A stretch of 64,000 bases of DNA from Corallococcus coralloides DSM 2259 (GTDB lineage: Bacteria; Myxococcota; Myxococcia; Myxococcales; Myxococcaceae). The translations under genes were made by a program, and so were the position numbers. The notes below the pieces were generated by a model that saw nothing but the letters and a program-made list of their open reading frames with translations, ran no database searches and was not told the DNA's origin. The stretch is taken from assembly GCF_000255295.1 (NCBI RefSeq), contig NC_017030.1:8840328-8904327 (forward strand), written 5' to 3'. Positions 35,162-44,310 of the stretch are shown here, one piece after another. Each line of letters opens with the position of its first letter. Position 1 is the stretch's first letter.

Positions 35162-36220
35162 CTACAGCGCGTACGCCGCGTAGCACGTGCCCATGGGCCC
35201 CACGCCCGTGGAGCCCGCGCCCGGCGCGTCCCGCCACACGCCTTCCGCGCCGCACTGCTGCCAGAGCGTGCTGCTCACCTGCACGCAGGTGCGCACGGGC
35301 ACGCCGCGGCCCAGGCGCGTGGAGACGCAGTACGGGAAGGACACGTTGCAGTTGGACGGCTTCGCGGTGGTGCCGCCAATGAAGACGCCCTGCGAGCACT
35401 GGCGCCACAGCGCGTCCGACGAGCTCTGCACGCACGAGCCCTCCGGCACCGTGGCGTCCACCGTGCCGGAGTAGCAGCCCTGGGCGGAGTCGAGCGTCCA
35501 CGGGTACGCCGTCTTGTAGCGGTTGTAGATGGACGCCATCAGCGACGAGCCGCCCACCGTGGTGCGGCCACACTGGATGGCGTACGCGCCCACCCAGGGC
35601 GTGTACGTGTAGAGCGCCGCGGTGGCGTGGTTCACCGGCTTCACCGAGCACGGGTCCGACGTGGACTTCGTCACGCCCGTCTTCCAGCCGGAGATGGTGG
35701 CGCGCCCCGCCTCCAGGTCGGTGAGGTAGCCGCGCATCTTCTTCGCCGCGCACTCCACCTGCTTGCCGAAGCCCACGTATTGCGCGTCACAGCCGCTGCC
35801 GTCCGGACAGCCACAGCCCGTGGCCTTGCTCAGGTTGGTGGACGTGCCGCTCTGGATGAGGCTGGACTCGCCCTGGATGCGCGCCAGCATGTAGAGCGGG
35901 CTGATGTTGCTCGCGCGCGAGCGCTCCACGATGAGCGTCGCCGCCGTCTTGCCGTAGGCCGGGTCCGTGTAGCCCGCCAGGTACGAGCCCTGCTGCTGCA
36001 GGAACGCCTGCACCTGCGCCGGCGTGATGCCTGTCCCACCCGTGACGTCCGAGTCCTCCAGCAGGCGGTGCATGTCGTACTTCGTCGTCGCCTCCTGGAG
36101 CACCTGCCCGGTCAGCTCGTCGATCACAAGCTCGGGGACGGGCTCGGGGGTTTCGTCCAGGGGACCGCAGCCGGCCGCCAGCAGCGCCGGCACCAGCAGC
36201 ACGCACAAATGGAGCTTCAT
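35162..36220 (-). CDS. Lipoprotein with lysozyme-like domain and Cys-rich repeats
   Basis: A 352-residue predicted lipoprotein (LLAAGC, Cys18). Residues about 60-240 resemble a lysozyme/glucosaminidase-type fold: Glu118 sits in LARIQGESSLIQ, the usual place of the catalytic acid, with AAKKMRGYLTDLEAG and ALYTYTPWVGAY downstream. The C-terminal third has two repeats of the form CVQxSSxxLWxQC (near 255-270 and 315-330), which may bind carbohydrate or pair cysteines. A role in peptidoglycan cutting, perhaps against prey, is plausible but only inferred. The ATG three codons after MCV is chosen because it gives a normal lipoprotein leader. Confidence 0.65.
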   Translation of the reverse strand: MKLHLCVLLVPALLAAGCGPLDETPEPVPELVIDELTGQVLQEATTKYDMHRLLEDSDVTGGTGITPAQVQAFLQQQGSYLAGYTDPAYGKTAATLIVERSRASNISPLYMLARIQGESSLIQSGTSTNLSKATGCGCPDGSGCDAQYVGFGKQVECAAKKMRGYLTDLEAGRATISGWKTGVTKSTSDPCSVKPVNHATAALYTYTPWVGAYAIQCGRTTVGGSSLMASIYNRYKTAYPWTLDSAQGCYSGTVDATVPEGSCVQSSSDALWRQCSQGVFIGGTTAKPSNCNVSFPYCVSTRLGRGVPVRTCVQVSSTLWQQCGAEGVWRDAPGAGSTGVGPMGTCYAAYAL

Positions 36221-36355
36221 CACGCACACCTCGGGGGAAGGCCGGCTGTGGGCCGGTGGGGCGAGCGTGACTCAAGACTTTCAGGGAAGGGTGGGAAAAG
36301 CTCCCAGGCGGCGAGCGGCATGGGAGGACGGGGGCGGAGTAGAGTTCTGGACATC

Positions 36356-37666
36356 ATGCGGACCCCTGCCCTGTTTCGTCGGAAGTGTTGGCCGTTCCTC
36401 GCCGCGAGCCTGCTGGCCGTGGCGGGCTGTTCGGATTCGAGTGAGCCGGGTGAAGAGCCCGGGCCGGGCACGGATGGGCCCGGGGTGACGCCGGGCGATG
36501 GCTCGGAGTGCCTGGGCGCGAAGTTCCTCACCCCGCTGGGCAAGAGCACGGTGCTGGTGGGCGCGCAGATGGAGGAGGAAACCTCCGGGAAGGCGCCCTT
36601 CGATGTGCGCTACCTCTACGTCGCGGCGGGCCTGTTCGACTCGAAGGACGCATGCCAGTCGTGCACGTCCGGGTGCACGTCCGATGGCAAGTCGTGCGTC
36701 GGCGGCAGCTGCAATTGGTGGGGCTGCTGGCAGTACGACCAGGATCCGCCCGGTGCCTACGTGCGCGACTTCATCAAGGCCACGCAGGCGAAGGGCCAGA
36801 TTCCCTTCATCACCTACTACGAAGCCTTCCAGGCCAGCGGCTACACCGAGGGCGAGGAGCAGCTGAAGGCGCTCAACGACTCGGCGTTCCTGGGCCGCTA
36901 CCTCGCGGACTGGCGCTTCCTCTTGAAGCAGGTGGGCCAGGAGAAGGTGCTGCTGCAAATCGAGCCGGACATGTGGGCCTACCTCCAGTTCTTCCCCAAG
37001 GACGGCAAGGCGCAGTCCACGCCGGTCGCGGTGAAGGCGGCGAACCCCACGGACTGCGGCAGCCAGGAGAACAACGCGGCCGGTCTGGGCAAGTGCATGA
37101 TCGCCATGGTGCGCAAGTACGCGCCCAACGCGAAGGTGGGCCTGCACGCGAGCGCGTGGGCGACGAAGACGGACGTGTCGGGCAACACGGACCCGTCGTT
37201 CGACGTGGCGGGCGAGGCGAACAAGGTCGCGGACTTCCTCCTGTCGGTGGGCGCGGGCGACACGGACTTCGTCACGGTGGAGGCGTCCGACCGCGACGCG
37301 GGCTGGTACCAGCAGACGACGGGCAGCGCGGTCTGGTGGGATCCGGAGAACCGCAAGCTGCCGCACTTCCACCAGGCCTTCACCTGGGCGAAGGCGGTGT
37401 CCACGCGGCTGGGCAAGCCGCACATCTGGTGGCAGCTGCCGCTGGGCAACATGAGCCTGCCCAACACCAACCAGGAGTGGCGCGACAACCGCGTGGACTA
37501 CTTCCTCACGCACCCGGGCGAAGTGGCCGCCGCGGGCGGCGTGGGCATGCTCTTCGGCGCGGGCAACTACGAGCAGACCACGCCAGAGACGGACGGCGGC
37601 AACCTGGTGAAGCGCGTGAAGGCGTACAAGGACGCGGGCGGCCAGGCCGCGTGCGTGAAGAACTGA
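36356..37666 (+). CDS. Lipoprotein, probable TIM-barrel glycosidase-like protein
   Basis: A 436-residue predicted lipoprotein (LLAVAGC, Cys25) with a Pro/Gly/Glu linker after the lipobox. The remainder looks like an alpha/beta barrel: IPFITYYEAFQAS, KVLLQIEPDMWAYLQ, NAKVGLHASAWAT, DFVTVEASDRDAGWYQ, KPHIWWQLPLGNM and GGVGMLFGAG fall where barrel strands would be, and Glu of IEPDMW or EASDRD could be catalytic. The order resembles glycoside hydrolases, but I cannot assign a family. A Cys-rich insert (CQSCTSGCTSDGKSC) lies at about 100-115. It diverges from the lysozyme-like lipoprotein gene; a role in cell-wall or polysaccharide turnover is possible. Confidence 0.6.
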   Translation: MRTPALFRRKCWPFLAASLLAVAGCSDSSEPGEEPGPGTDGPGVTPGDGSECLGAKFLTPLGKSTVLVGAQMEEETSGKAPFDVRYLYVAAGLFDSKDACQSCTSGCTSDGKSCVGGSCNWWGCWQYDQDPPGAYVRDFIKATQAKGQIPFITYYEAFQASGYTEGEEQLKALNDSAFLGRYLADWRFLLKQVGQEKVLLQIEPDMWAYLQFFPKDGKAQSTPVAVKAANPTDCGSQENNAAGLGKCMIAMVRKYAPNAKVGLHASAWATKTDVSGNTDPSFDVAGEANKVADFLLSVGAGDTDFVTVEASDRDAGWYQQTTGSAVWWDPENRKLPHFHQAFTWAKAVSTRLGKPHIWWQLPLGNMSLPNTNQEWRDNRVDYFLTHPGEVAAAGGVGMLFGAGNYEQTTPETDGGNLVKRVKAYKDAGGQAACVKN

Positions 37667-37687
37667 GCCGCTGAAGCGGTGCCGTGC

Positions 37688-37711
37688 GCCCGGGCCAGGT
37701 CAGGCCCGGGC
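37688..37711. terminator. Terminator hairpin between convergent genes
   Basis: GCCCGGGCC (37688-37696), loop AGGTCA, then GGCCCGGGC (37703-37711). The stop codon of the minus-strand gene lies in the loop. It sits 22 bases after the plus-strand stop, so it probably ends both transcripts. Confidence 0.6.
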
Positions 37712-38458
37712 CCGCGTGCGCTTGGAGGCGGCGGCCTTCTTCGCAGCGGGCTTCTTCGCCGCGGGCTTCCTGGCCGGGGCCTTGGCCTTCGCTTCCTTCC
37801 GGGCCTGCATCTTCTGGATGTACTGCGCGGCATCCGGCGTCTCGCAGGCCGTGTCGCCGTGGTCCACCTCCACCTTGCCCAGCCGCTTCGCCGTCGCGAG
37901 CGCCGCGGTCTGGACCGCGCCTCCGGTGGAGCCCACCGCGATGAGCGCGCTGTTCATCGCCTCGCGGACGCGGTTCTTCGCACCCGGCAGCTCCTGCTCA
38001 ATCCGCTTCACCCACGGCAGCAGGTCCTCCCCGGCGAGCACCTCGGTCTTCATGAGCAGCGCGGACAGGCTCTGCCACCCTGCCCGCCCCACCCATTCGG
38101 ACTTCGACTGTGTCCACGTCAGCGCCTTCGCCGCGTGCGGTGAGCGCAGCACCACGTTCGTCACGAAGACGTCCGTGAGCGTGTGCCAGTCCAGCCCCTT
38201 CGCCCAGGCGTCCAGTTCCTTCCAGGGCATCTCGGGCGCGTCCACCACCATCGTCGCCAGGAGCCGCGCCTCCGTGTGGCCCGACGCCCAGAGCGCCCGG
38301 GCGAGCGCGGCGTCCGTGCCGATGCGCTTCTTCAACACCGTCAACGGACCGAAGTTCACACCGGACAACGGCTGTGGGGCCCCGTGGCGCAGATAGGTCT
38401 TCCGCGTCTGCTCCGTGCCCAGCCGCTCCAGCTCCCGCATCGTCTCTTCGAGGGTCAT
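37700..38458 (-). CDS. AlkD-like DNA alkylation repair protein with Lys/Ala-rich tail
   Basis: A 252-residue protein of the ALK/HEAT-repeat glycosylase family, which removes bulky or cationic alkylated bases. Helical repeats run through 1-205 (NFGPLTVLKKRIGTD, ALWASGHTEARLLATMVVD, WTQSKSEWVGRAGWQSL, VREAMNSALIAVGS). The catalytic Asp seen in well-studied members may correspond to MVVDAP, but I cannot be sure. The last 40 residues (from about 212) are Lys/Ala/Pro-rich (KKPAAKKPAAKKAAASK), like histone H1 tails, and would raise DNA affinity. ATG 38458 is used. It diverges from the acidic-protein gene cluster. Confidence 0.82.
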   Translation of the reverse strand: MTLEETMRELERLGTEQTRKTYLRHGAPQPLSGVNFGPLTVLKKRIGTDAALARALWASGHTEARLLATMVVDAPEMPWKELDAWAKGLDWHTLTDVFVTNVVLRSPHAAKALTWTQSKSEWVGRAGWQSLSALLMKTEVLAGEDLLPWVKRIEQELPGAKNRVREAMNSALIAVGSTGGAVQTAALATAKRLGKVEVDHGDTACETPDAAQYIQKMQARKEAKAKAPARKPAAKKPAAKKAAASKRTRARA

Positions 38459-38571
38459 GGTGCGCGGGATTCTGCCAGCACTAGCTCAAACGAGTGACTG
38501 TCACTCCCTGAGTGCCTTCTCCAACTTGCGGCCCGTGAAGGGTGGATGTCTCACCACGCGAGGGGGAAGCG

Positions 38572-39771
38572 ATGACCAGCGCTGAGTACCTGTCCGATGT
38601 GGAGTCCCTCGACGCCATGGACCCCTGGGAGGGCGCGGATGCCCTCCAGGAGTTGGAGGCCCTGGCGGACGAATTCAGCGACCTGGAGTCCTTCGCGGCG
38701 GAGGGCTTCGAGGAGGACCTCTTCGAGCCCTCGGCCTTCGAGGCCTCGGGCTTCGAGGACGACGGCTTCGAGGAGCTGTTCGCCGAGGCCGAGGCGGAGG
38801 ACGCCTTCCTGGAGGAGGACGGCTTCGAGGGGTTCGAGGCGAACCCGGCCACGGGTCTGTTCATGCCGGCCACCAGCAACCGGCTCGTGTCCGGTCCCGC
38901 CGCGGTGGCGCTCGCGCGGACGCTCAACCCCTTCGTGCTGGAGTCCATGGACGCGGATGACGCCGAGGCCTTCTTCCGCCGCGTCACCCGGCGCATCCGC
39001 AGCGCCGCGCGCGGCATTGCCCGGGGCGTGCGGCGGGCGGGCCAGCTGGGGGCCGCGGCGCTGCGCCGCGCGGGGCCGCTGATTGCCCGCGCGCTGCCGG
39101 TGGTCCAGCGCGTGGCGGGGCTCGCGGGGCCGTGGGGGCGCGTGGTCGCGGCGGGCATTGGCGCCACGCAGGGGCTGCTGCGGGGACAGGGATTGCGCGG
39201 TGCGCTCGCGGGGGCGGTGGGTGGCCTGATTCCAGGCGTGGGCGGGCGCATCGCGTCCTCCATCTTGCGCGGCGACGGCGCGGATGACGACGCGTCGCTG
39301 GATGCGCTCGCGGACATGGCGGATGCGCGGCAGGTGCCGGCCGCCGTGGCCCTGCCGCTGGGCGCGGGGCTCGCGGCGCGGGTGGTGACGCGGCAGGCGG
39401 TGCCCATGAGCACCGCGCTCGGCGCCGCCGCGCAGGGCGTGCTGCGCTCGCGCACGCGTGGCGTGGAGCAGCACCTGATGCGGCTCGCACGGCAGGTGCC
39501 GGGCAGCCCGGGCCGGCGGCTGCGGCTGATGCGCCTCATCGCCCGGCTGGCGGCGGGGAACCTGCGCCTGCGCGGCACGGGCGGCGCCATCACCGCCCTC
39601 CCGAGGGTGGTGCAGGGAGCGGGACGCCGGGTGCTCACGCGCGCGATCCAGGTGCCCTCGATGGGCGTCGTCCCGCCGCGCCTGGCCGCCCGGCGGGTGC
39701 ATGCCCGGCGGCAGGTGCTGCGCCGCATCCCTGTCGCCGCGGTCAGCGCCGCGAGCGTCCGCCGCGCCTAG
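38572..39771 (+). CDS. Acidic-head / Arg-rich-tail protein A, unknown function
   Basis: A 399-residue protein with striking charge separation. Residues 1-95 are almost all Glu/Asp with regular Phe (repeats such as GFEEDLFE and GFEDDGFEELF). From 130 on (DAEAFFRRVTRRIRSAARGI) it turns strongly basic, with Arg-rich helices and a Gly/Ala-rich hydrophobic segment (about 185-230, VVAAGIGATQGLLRG to LIPGVGGRIASSIL) that could insert in a membrane. No family is recognised. It is a paralogue of the next gene (shared DDxEAFFRR and ALPRVVQ patterns). GAGGGGG precedes the ATG. It opens a six-gene same-strand run that ends with a DUF4438 gene. Confidence 0.75.
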   Translation: MTSAEYLSDVESLDAMDPWEGADALQELEALADEFSDLESFAAEGFEEDLFEPSAFEASGFEDDGFEELFAEAEAEDAFLEEDGFEGFEANPATGLFMPATSNRLVSGPAAVALARTLNPFVLESMDADDAEAFFRRVTRRIRSAARGIARGVRRAGQLGAAALRRAGPLIARALPVVQRVAGLAGPWGRVVAAGIGATQGLLRGQGLRGALAGAVGGLIPGVGGRIASSILRGDGADDDASLDALADMADARQVPAAVALPLGAGLAARVVTRQAVPMSTALGAAAQGVLRSRTRGVEQHLMRLARQVPGSPGRRLRLMRLIARLAAGNLRLRGTGGAITALPRVVQGAGRRVLTRAIQVPSMGVVPPRLAARRVHARRQVLRRIPVAAVSAASVRRA

Positions 39772-39813
39772 GTCAAACCACTCACGGAGTCTTCAGGACA
39801 AGGAGGAGTACCC

Positions 39814-40890
39814 ATGCAACCGCAGCCTTTCGAAGAGGAGTTTTCGGGCCAGGGCGATGAGATGTCCGACCTGTTGGCAGAGGGCGAGGAGGGCTTCGAG
39901 GACGAAGGCATGGAGGATCCCTTCGAGGGCGAGGGCTTCGAGGACAACCCCACCACGATGGAGGACCCCTTCGAGGACAACCCCAACCCCATGGACGAGG
40001 GCTTCGAGGCCGAGGGCTTCGAGGACAACCCCAACCCCATGGACGAGGGCTTCGAGGCCGAGGGCTTCGAGGACAACCCCGTCACCATGGAGGACGCCTT
40101 CGAGGGGGAGGGCTTCGACCTGGAGAACCCCAACGCCCTGGAGGACACCTTCGCGGACGCGATGGACGCCCAGGACGAGGACGAGTTCCTCCGCCGTCTG
40201 GCGGCCGGCGCGCGAAGGCTGGCCACCGTGGCCGGGCCCACCTTCCAGCGCATCCGCCGCAGGGCCATGCCCATCGCCATGCGGCTCATCCGTCAGGCCG
40301 CGCCCCGGCTGGGCGGCATCGCGGGCCAGGAGATTGGCCGCACCCTGGGAGGGCTGCTCCGCGCGGATGCGATGGACGCCTTCGCGGACGCCGCCGGTGA
40401 CTACGCGAGCGACGAGGACATGGACGCCTTCAACCGCGTGCTGGGCGGGCTGGCGGCGCGGCACGTGGTCCGCTCCACCATGTCTCCCGCGCGCCGCCGG
40501 CAGTCGCCCCAGCAGGCCCGGGCGCTGGGACGCGCGGTGGGCCAGATGACGACGCAGCTCGCCTCGCGCATCAGCCAGCGCTACGGCCCGCGGGCCCTGC
40601 CGGCGGTGACGCGCGTGGTGCGGCAGGTGACGCGGCTGGTGCGCCAGCAGGGCGCGAGCCCCCAGGCGGTGCCGCGGATGCTCCGCCGCATCGGGACGCG
40701 CGTCATCTCCAGCCCGCGAGTGGTGCGCCGCCTGGCCCGGACGAGCGCCGCCGTGCGGCAGCTGCGGGCGCGCGCGGGCCTGCGCCGGATGGGGCTGCGC
40801 GGCCGGATGAACCCCATGATGGGAGGCCCCGGCCTGCGCCGGCTGCGGACCGTCACGCTGCGGGGGCCGGTGCGCGTCATCGTGCGGTGA
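39814..40890 (+). CDS. Acidic-repeat-head / Arg-rich-tail protein B, unknown function
   Basis: A 358-residue paralogue of the preceding protein. The first 125 residues are an acidic repeat with units such as EGFEDNPNPMDEGFEA and few basic residues. From about 126 (EFLRRLAAGARRLA) it becomes very Arg-rich, ending VTLRGPVRVIVR; more than 20 arginines occur in the last 130 residues. The middle (about 185-210, DAMDAFADAAGDYASDEDMD) is a second acidic patch. AAGGAGG before the ATG is a strong ribosome site. No domain, signal peptide or enzyme motif is seen. Opposite charge on the two ends suggests self-association or nucleic-acid or partner binding, a hypothesis only. The next start is 38 bases after the stop. 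Confidence 0.75.
   Translation: MQPQPFEEEFSGQGDEMSDLLAEGEEGFEDEGMEDPFEGEGFEDNPTTMEDPFEDNPNPMDEGFEAEGFEDNPNPMDEGFEAEGFEDNPVTMEDAFEGEGFDLENPNALEDTFADAMDAQDEDEFLRRLAAGARRLATVAGPTFQRIRRRAMPIAMRLIRQAAPRLGGIAGQEIGRTLGGLLRADAMDAFADAAGDYASDEDMDAFNRVLGGLAARHVVRSTMSPARRRQSPQQARALGRAVGQMTTQLASRISQRYGPRALPAVTRVVRQVTRLVRQQGASPQAVPRMLRRIGTRVISSPRVVRRLARTSAAVRQLRARAGLRRMGLRGRMNPMMGGPGLRRLRTVTLRGPVRVIVR
39925..40110 (+). repeat. Tandem repeat inside protein B
   Basis: A 48-base unit encoding EGFEDNPNPMDEGFEA occurs twice perfectly in tandem, flanked by partial units with altered bases (DNPTTMEDPF, DNPVTMEDAF). The DNA copies are so alike that slippage could change their number. Confidence 0.75.
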
Positions 40891-40927
40891 GGTGAGGGGA
40901 CGTGAGGGGCAAGGGGGAGGCGGGCAC

Positions 40928-42232
40928 ATGGCGGACGCGCTTCAGCAGTTCCTGCGGGCCAAGGTCCAGAGCATCACGTTCCGGGCGGGGCGGCTGTCGC
41001 GCCTCACGCCGCAGGACGTGGGCATCCGGCCCCGGGACGTCCCCTACGCCCCTTCCCCCGCGCACTTCGCCGCGGCCAACGCGCGCCTGGGCGAAATCGA
41101 CCGGGACGTGCGCCGCGCCCTGTCGCGGCTCAACGGCCGGCTGCGCGACACCCCTCTTGGCTCCGACGAGGTACTGGAGCGCAACGCGCTCTTGGAGCGC
41201 GAAATCGACCGCGCCCGCCGCGCCTACGGCCTCTTCTTCGACGTCTTCAGCCAGCGGGGTACGCGGTTCGCGCCAGCGCTGGCGGCCTGTGACGCCATCG
41301 CGGTGGACTGCTTCCAGGCCGTGCGGCAGGCCGCGCCGGGCCTCTTGCACAGCCCGATGCTCAAGCCGCTCACCTACCTGGAGCACGGCTTCTCCCCGGC
41401 CACCTTCCGGCGCGGCGTGTTGCTGAGCCGGCTGCTCGGGGAGCGCAATCCCTTCCCGCTCATCCGCGTGCCCTACGAGCGCGTGGAGGCCCCGTGGGGC
41501 ATGGGCGTCATCCTCCACGAAATCGGCCACAACCTGCAGGCCGACCTGGGCATCTGGCAGGAGACGCAGGTGGCACTCCAGCGGCGCGTGCTGCACGCCA
41601 CCGGCAACCCGTGGCTCACGCGCCTGTGGGGCCGCTGGCACAAGGAGATCTTCGCGGACCTCATCGCGTGCCTGCTCGGAGGGCCCGCGTCGGTGCACTC
41701 GATGAAGGACTTCCTCGCGTACCCGGCGTCACGGGTGCTGACGTTCCATCCGCTCAGCGCGCACCCCACGCCTTTCCTGCGGGTGTTCATCCAGGCGGAG
41801 ATGCTCCGGCGCATGGGCTTCATCCGCCGGGCCAAGGACGTCTGCGACAACTGGAACCGGCTGTACCGCGCGCGGCTGCCCTTCGCGCGCATTCCACGGC
41901 TGCTCCTGTCCACGGCATCGCGGCTCATCCCCCATGTCGTGGATGAGATTGCCTTCCAGCCCCGCCGGGGTCTGGCGCAGCGCGCGTTGGTGGACGTGGT
42001 TCCCTTCTGGCATTCGGATCAGGAGCGCATCGACCGGGCCGCGGAGTCGTTGGCGCGCGGGCACATCCCGCCGGGGCTGCCTCCGCGCTACGTGGTGAGC
42101 GCCAGCCGCGAGGCGCTCGAACGGAGGCTGGCCTCGCCCGAGCGCATCTCACAGACGGTGCTCAATCATCTGGTGAAGCTCGGCACGCGCAACGCGCGGA
42201 TGCCGGGTGTGGGCGTCACCCTGGCCGCATGA
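40928..42232 (+). CDS. Predicted zinc metallopeptidase (HExxH, gluzincin-like)
   Basis: A 434-residue protein with a zinc-protease signature: His197-Glu198-x-x-His201 in ILHEIGHNLQADLG, and a likely third ligand Glu240 in HKEIFADLIACLLGG, where ExxAD follows the HExxH by about 40 residues as in gluzincins. The surrounding helices are Arg-rich (RRAYGLFFDVFSQR, RLPFARIPRLLL). No signal peptide is visible, so it may act in the cytoplasm or be carried by the other products of the cluster. The family is unnamed to me. GGGGGAGG precedes ATG 40928; an open frame 36 bases longer adds a Gly-rich stretch. It lies between protein B and a large unknown gene, consistent with one transcript. Confidence 0.75.
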   Translation: MADALQQFLRAKVQSITFRAGRLSRLTPQDVGIRPRDVPYAPSPAHFAAANARLGEIDRDVRRALSRLNGRLRDTPLGSDEVLERNALLEREIDRARRAYGLFFDVFSQRGTRFAPALAACDAIAVDCFQAVRQAAPGLLHSPMLKPLTYLEHGFSPATFRRGVLLSRLLGERNPFPLIRVPYERVEAPWGMGVILHEIGHNLQADLGIWQETQVALQRRVLHATGNPWLTRLWGRWHKEIFADLIACLLGGPASVHSMKDFLAYPASRVLTFHPLSAHPTPFLRVFIQAEMLRRMGFIRRAKDVCDNWNRLYRARLPFARIPRLLLSTASRLIPHVVDEIAFQPRRGLAQRALVDVVPFWHSDQERIDRAAESLARGHIPPGLPPRYVVSASREALERRLASPERISQTVLNHLVKLGTRNARMPGVGVTLAA

Positions 42233-42253
42233 CAGGACCTCAAGGGAGGGACG

Positions 42254-44248
42254 ATGTACGAGAACGTGAAGGGGAGAAGCCCCGCCGCAACCATCGAGTT
42301 GGCCTCGAGCGCGAAGTCGAAGTTCGACGAGTTCCTGCGCCGTCAGCTCGGCGTGTCCGACGCGCGTGACCCCAAGGCGGTGGTGTACGCGCTGCGAAAG
42401 CTCTACCCGACCACGGCCGCGCGCCTGGACGACGAGAGCCGCGGCCAGCCCATCCGCGTCACGGCCACGCCCGAGCCGGCCATGGCCATGGTCACCGGCA
42501 TGATGGACTCGCCGGGTCAGCGCAGGTTCCGCCAGGAGCGCAAGGCGCTGGTGGACGACCTGGAGATCGCCGTGAACCTGGCCTCCAACCGCGACTTCAA
42601 GGCGCCGGTGTGCGGCTGGCGCGACTCCATCCTCGCGGAGCTGGACGAGGGCGAGGCCGCGGCGAACCTGGCGGTGGACCCCGTGTCGCGCGACCGGGCC
42701 TTCTATTCCATCCGCAAGCTGGGGGACACCGCGCGCGTGGCGCGCCTGGTGGGCATGGTGAACCCCGCGGTGGTCCAGGAGTTCGGCCGGCTCGCGGCGA
42801 CCATCGACGACAACGCCACGCTCCTGCGCATCCTGGCGGGCGAGGCGCTCTTCCGCGCCGGCTTCGACAAGGGCGGCACGGTGTTCCAGGTGGCGCTCCA
42901 GGACCTGCGCCAGCGCCGCGAGGCGCTCATCAACTCGCTGGAGCAGCTCACCGCCACGTCCATCCAGGAGGGCTACGACGACTGGGGTGACGGCCAGGCG
43001 TCCTACGGCAAGCTGCTGGAGCAGCTGCGCGCCCGGGGGCAGTCGGACCTGCGCGCCATCGTCCGGCCGGATGCCATGTCGCGGCTCCTGGACGTGCTGC
43101 TGAACCACACGCCCCGGCAGAACTCGGAGGACATGCGCGGCATCGCGTCCGCGGTGCCCGTGGAGCTCATCCAGCTGCGGCGCCTGCGGGACGTGGCCGG
43201 CAGCCTGCTGGACACGTCCACCGTCGGCTTCTCCAACTCCGGCGGCAGCAGCCGGGGCGTCGCGCTGAACGCGAAGGTCCAGGGAGCCTCCGCGCCCCTG
43301 GCCGCCTTCGTGGAAGCGCTCACGCTCTTCATCGACGCGTTCGACCGGCCCAACGCCGGAGCGCGGCTGCTCAACCTGGTGCTCCCCGTCCCGCTGACCT
43401 TCCGGGACCTGACGGGCAAGGAGCAGGAGCTCAACGACAAGTTCCGGGAGCGCAACGACACCCAGGAGCTCATCGAGGACCTGCTGATGGACCCCAACAC
43501 GTCGGTGGAGTTCTGGAAGGAGCTGGCCCGGTTGGATCGCAAGCTCTACCACCTCGACCGGCTCATCGACCTGTTCCTGCTGGACTACGACGAGGCCGTG
43601 GTGCCGGGCGGCAACCGCGTGGACCTCCACGAGGAGATGATCGAACAGCTGGACGCGAACGTGGACGTCTTCAACGTGAGCCCGGCGTTCCTCCGGGAGC
43701 AATGCGGGCTGGAGGAGGACTCGCTGGAGCTGGCGAAGACGCTGACCCAGGAGGCGCCCGGCCAGGCGGAGGAGATTGAAGACGACCGCAACCACAAGTA
43801 CGGCTTCACGCAGGGCGCGCACTGCAACACCGGCGAGCCCTTCACGGTGCCCCCGCCGATCCGCGTCTCGCTGGACCGCATCGAGAAGAACCTGGAGCCT
43901 CGCCTCAGCGACCCCGGGGCCGTGGAGCACCCGCTGGAAGCGGAACAGGGCGAGCGGGAGGTGTCCGCCTCCGCCACCGCGGGCAACGGGGCCAGCCTGG
44001 ACGACGTGGCCTCGCTCATCGAGAAGAGCCGGGCGCGCATCATGACGGACGTGAAGCAGCAGCTGGAGGCCCAGGGGCCGGAGCTGGCCCGCCAGCTGGA
44101 GGCAGCGTTCTCGGATCAGCTCAAGGCCGTGGAGCGCATCATCGCGGGCAAGGAGCGGCACGGCGCGGACAGCCGGCCCGCGCCGGTCAACGGGCACGCC
44201 AAGTCGGGCCACACGCGCCGCCACGTCCGCCACGCGCGCAAGCCGTGA
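42254..44248 (+). CDS. Large helical protein of unknown function in the acidic-protein cluster
   Basis: A 664-residue, mostly helical protein starting MYENVKGRSPAATIELASS. No domain is recognised; the middle (about 210-470) has long charged helices (LINSLEQLTATSIQEGYDDW, LLDVLLNHTPRQNSEDM) and a short beta-like part around LNLVLPVPLTFRDLTG. The last 130 residues are probably disordered, with a coiled-coil-like piece (ARIMTDVKQQLEAQGPELARQLEAAF) and a basic His/Arg tail (TRRHVRHARK). No membrane segment or signal peptide is visible. It begins 22 bases after the metallopeptidase with a strong GGGAGGGA site. Function can only be inferred from the cluster. Confidence 0.75.
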   Translation: MYENVKGRSPAATIELASSAKSKFDEFLRRQLGVSDARDPKAVVYALRKLYPTTAARLDDESRGQPIRVTATPEPAMAMVTGMMDSPGQRRFRQERKALVDDLEIAVNLASNRDFKAPVCGWRDSILAELDEGEAAANLAVDPVSRDRAFYSIRKLGDTARVARLVGMVNPAVVQEFGRLAATIDDNATLLRILAGEALFRAGFDKGGTVFQVALQDLRQRREALINSLEQLTATSIQEGYDDWGDGQASYGKLLEQLRARGQSDLRAIVRPDAMSRLLDVLLNHTPRQNSEDMRGIASAVPVELIQLRRLRDVAGSLLDTSTVGFSNSGGSSRGVALNAKVQGASAPLAAFVEALTLFIDAFDRPNAGARLLNLVLPVPLTFRDLTGKEQELNDKFRERNDTQELIEDLLMDPNTSVEFWKELARLDRKLYHLDRLIDLFLLDYDEAVVPGGNRVDLHEEMIEQLDANVDVFNVSPAFLREQCGLEEDSLELAKTLTQEAPGQAEEIEDDRNHKYGFTQGAHCNTGEPFTVPPPIRVSLDRIEKNLEPRLSDPGAVEHPLEAEQGEREVSASATAGNGASLDDVASLIEKSRARIMTDVKQQLEAQGPELARQLEAAFSDQLKAVERIIAGKERHGADSRPAPVNGHAKSGHTRRHVRHARKP

Positions 44249-44310
44249 GCCTTGCGCGCGCACCGGACTGAAACCCTTTCCTTCAACGTCATTGACCCAG
44301 GTGGCATGCC

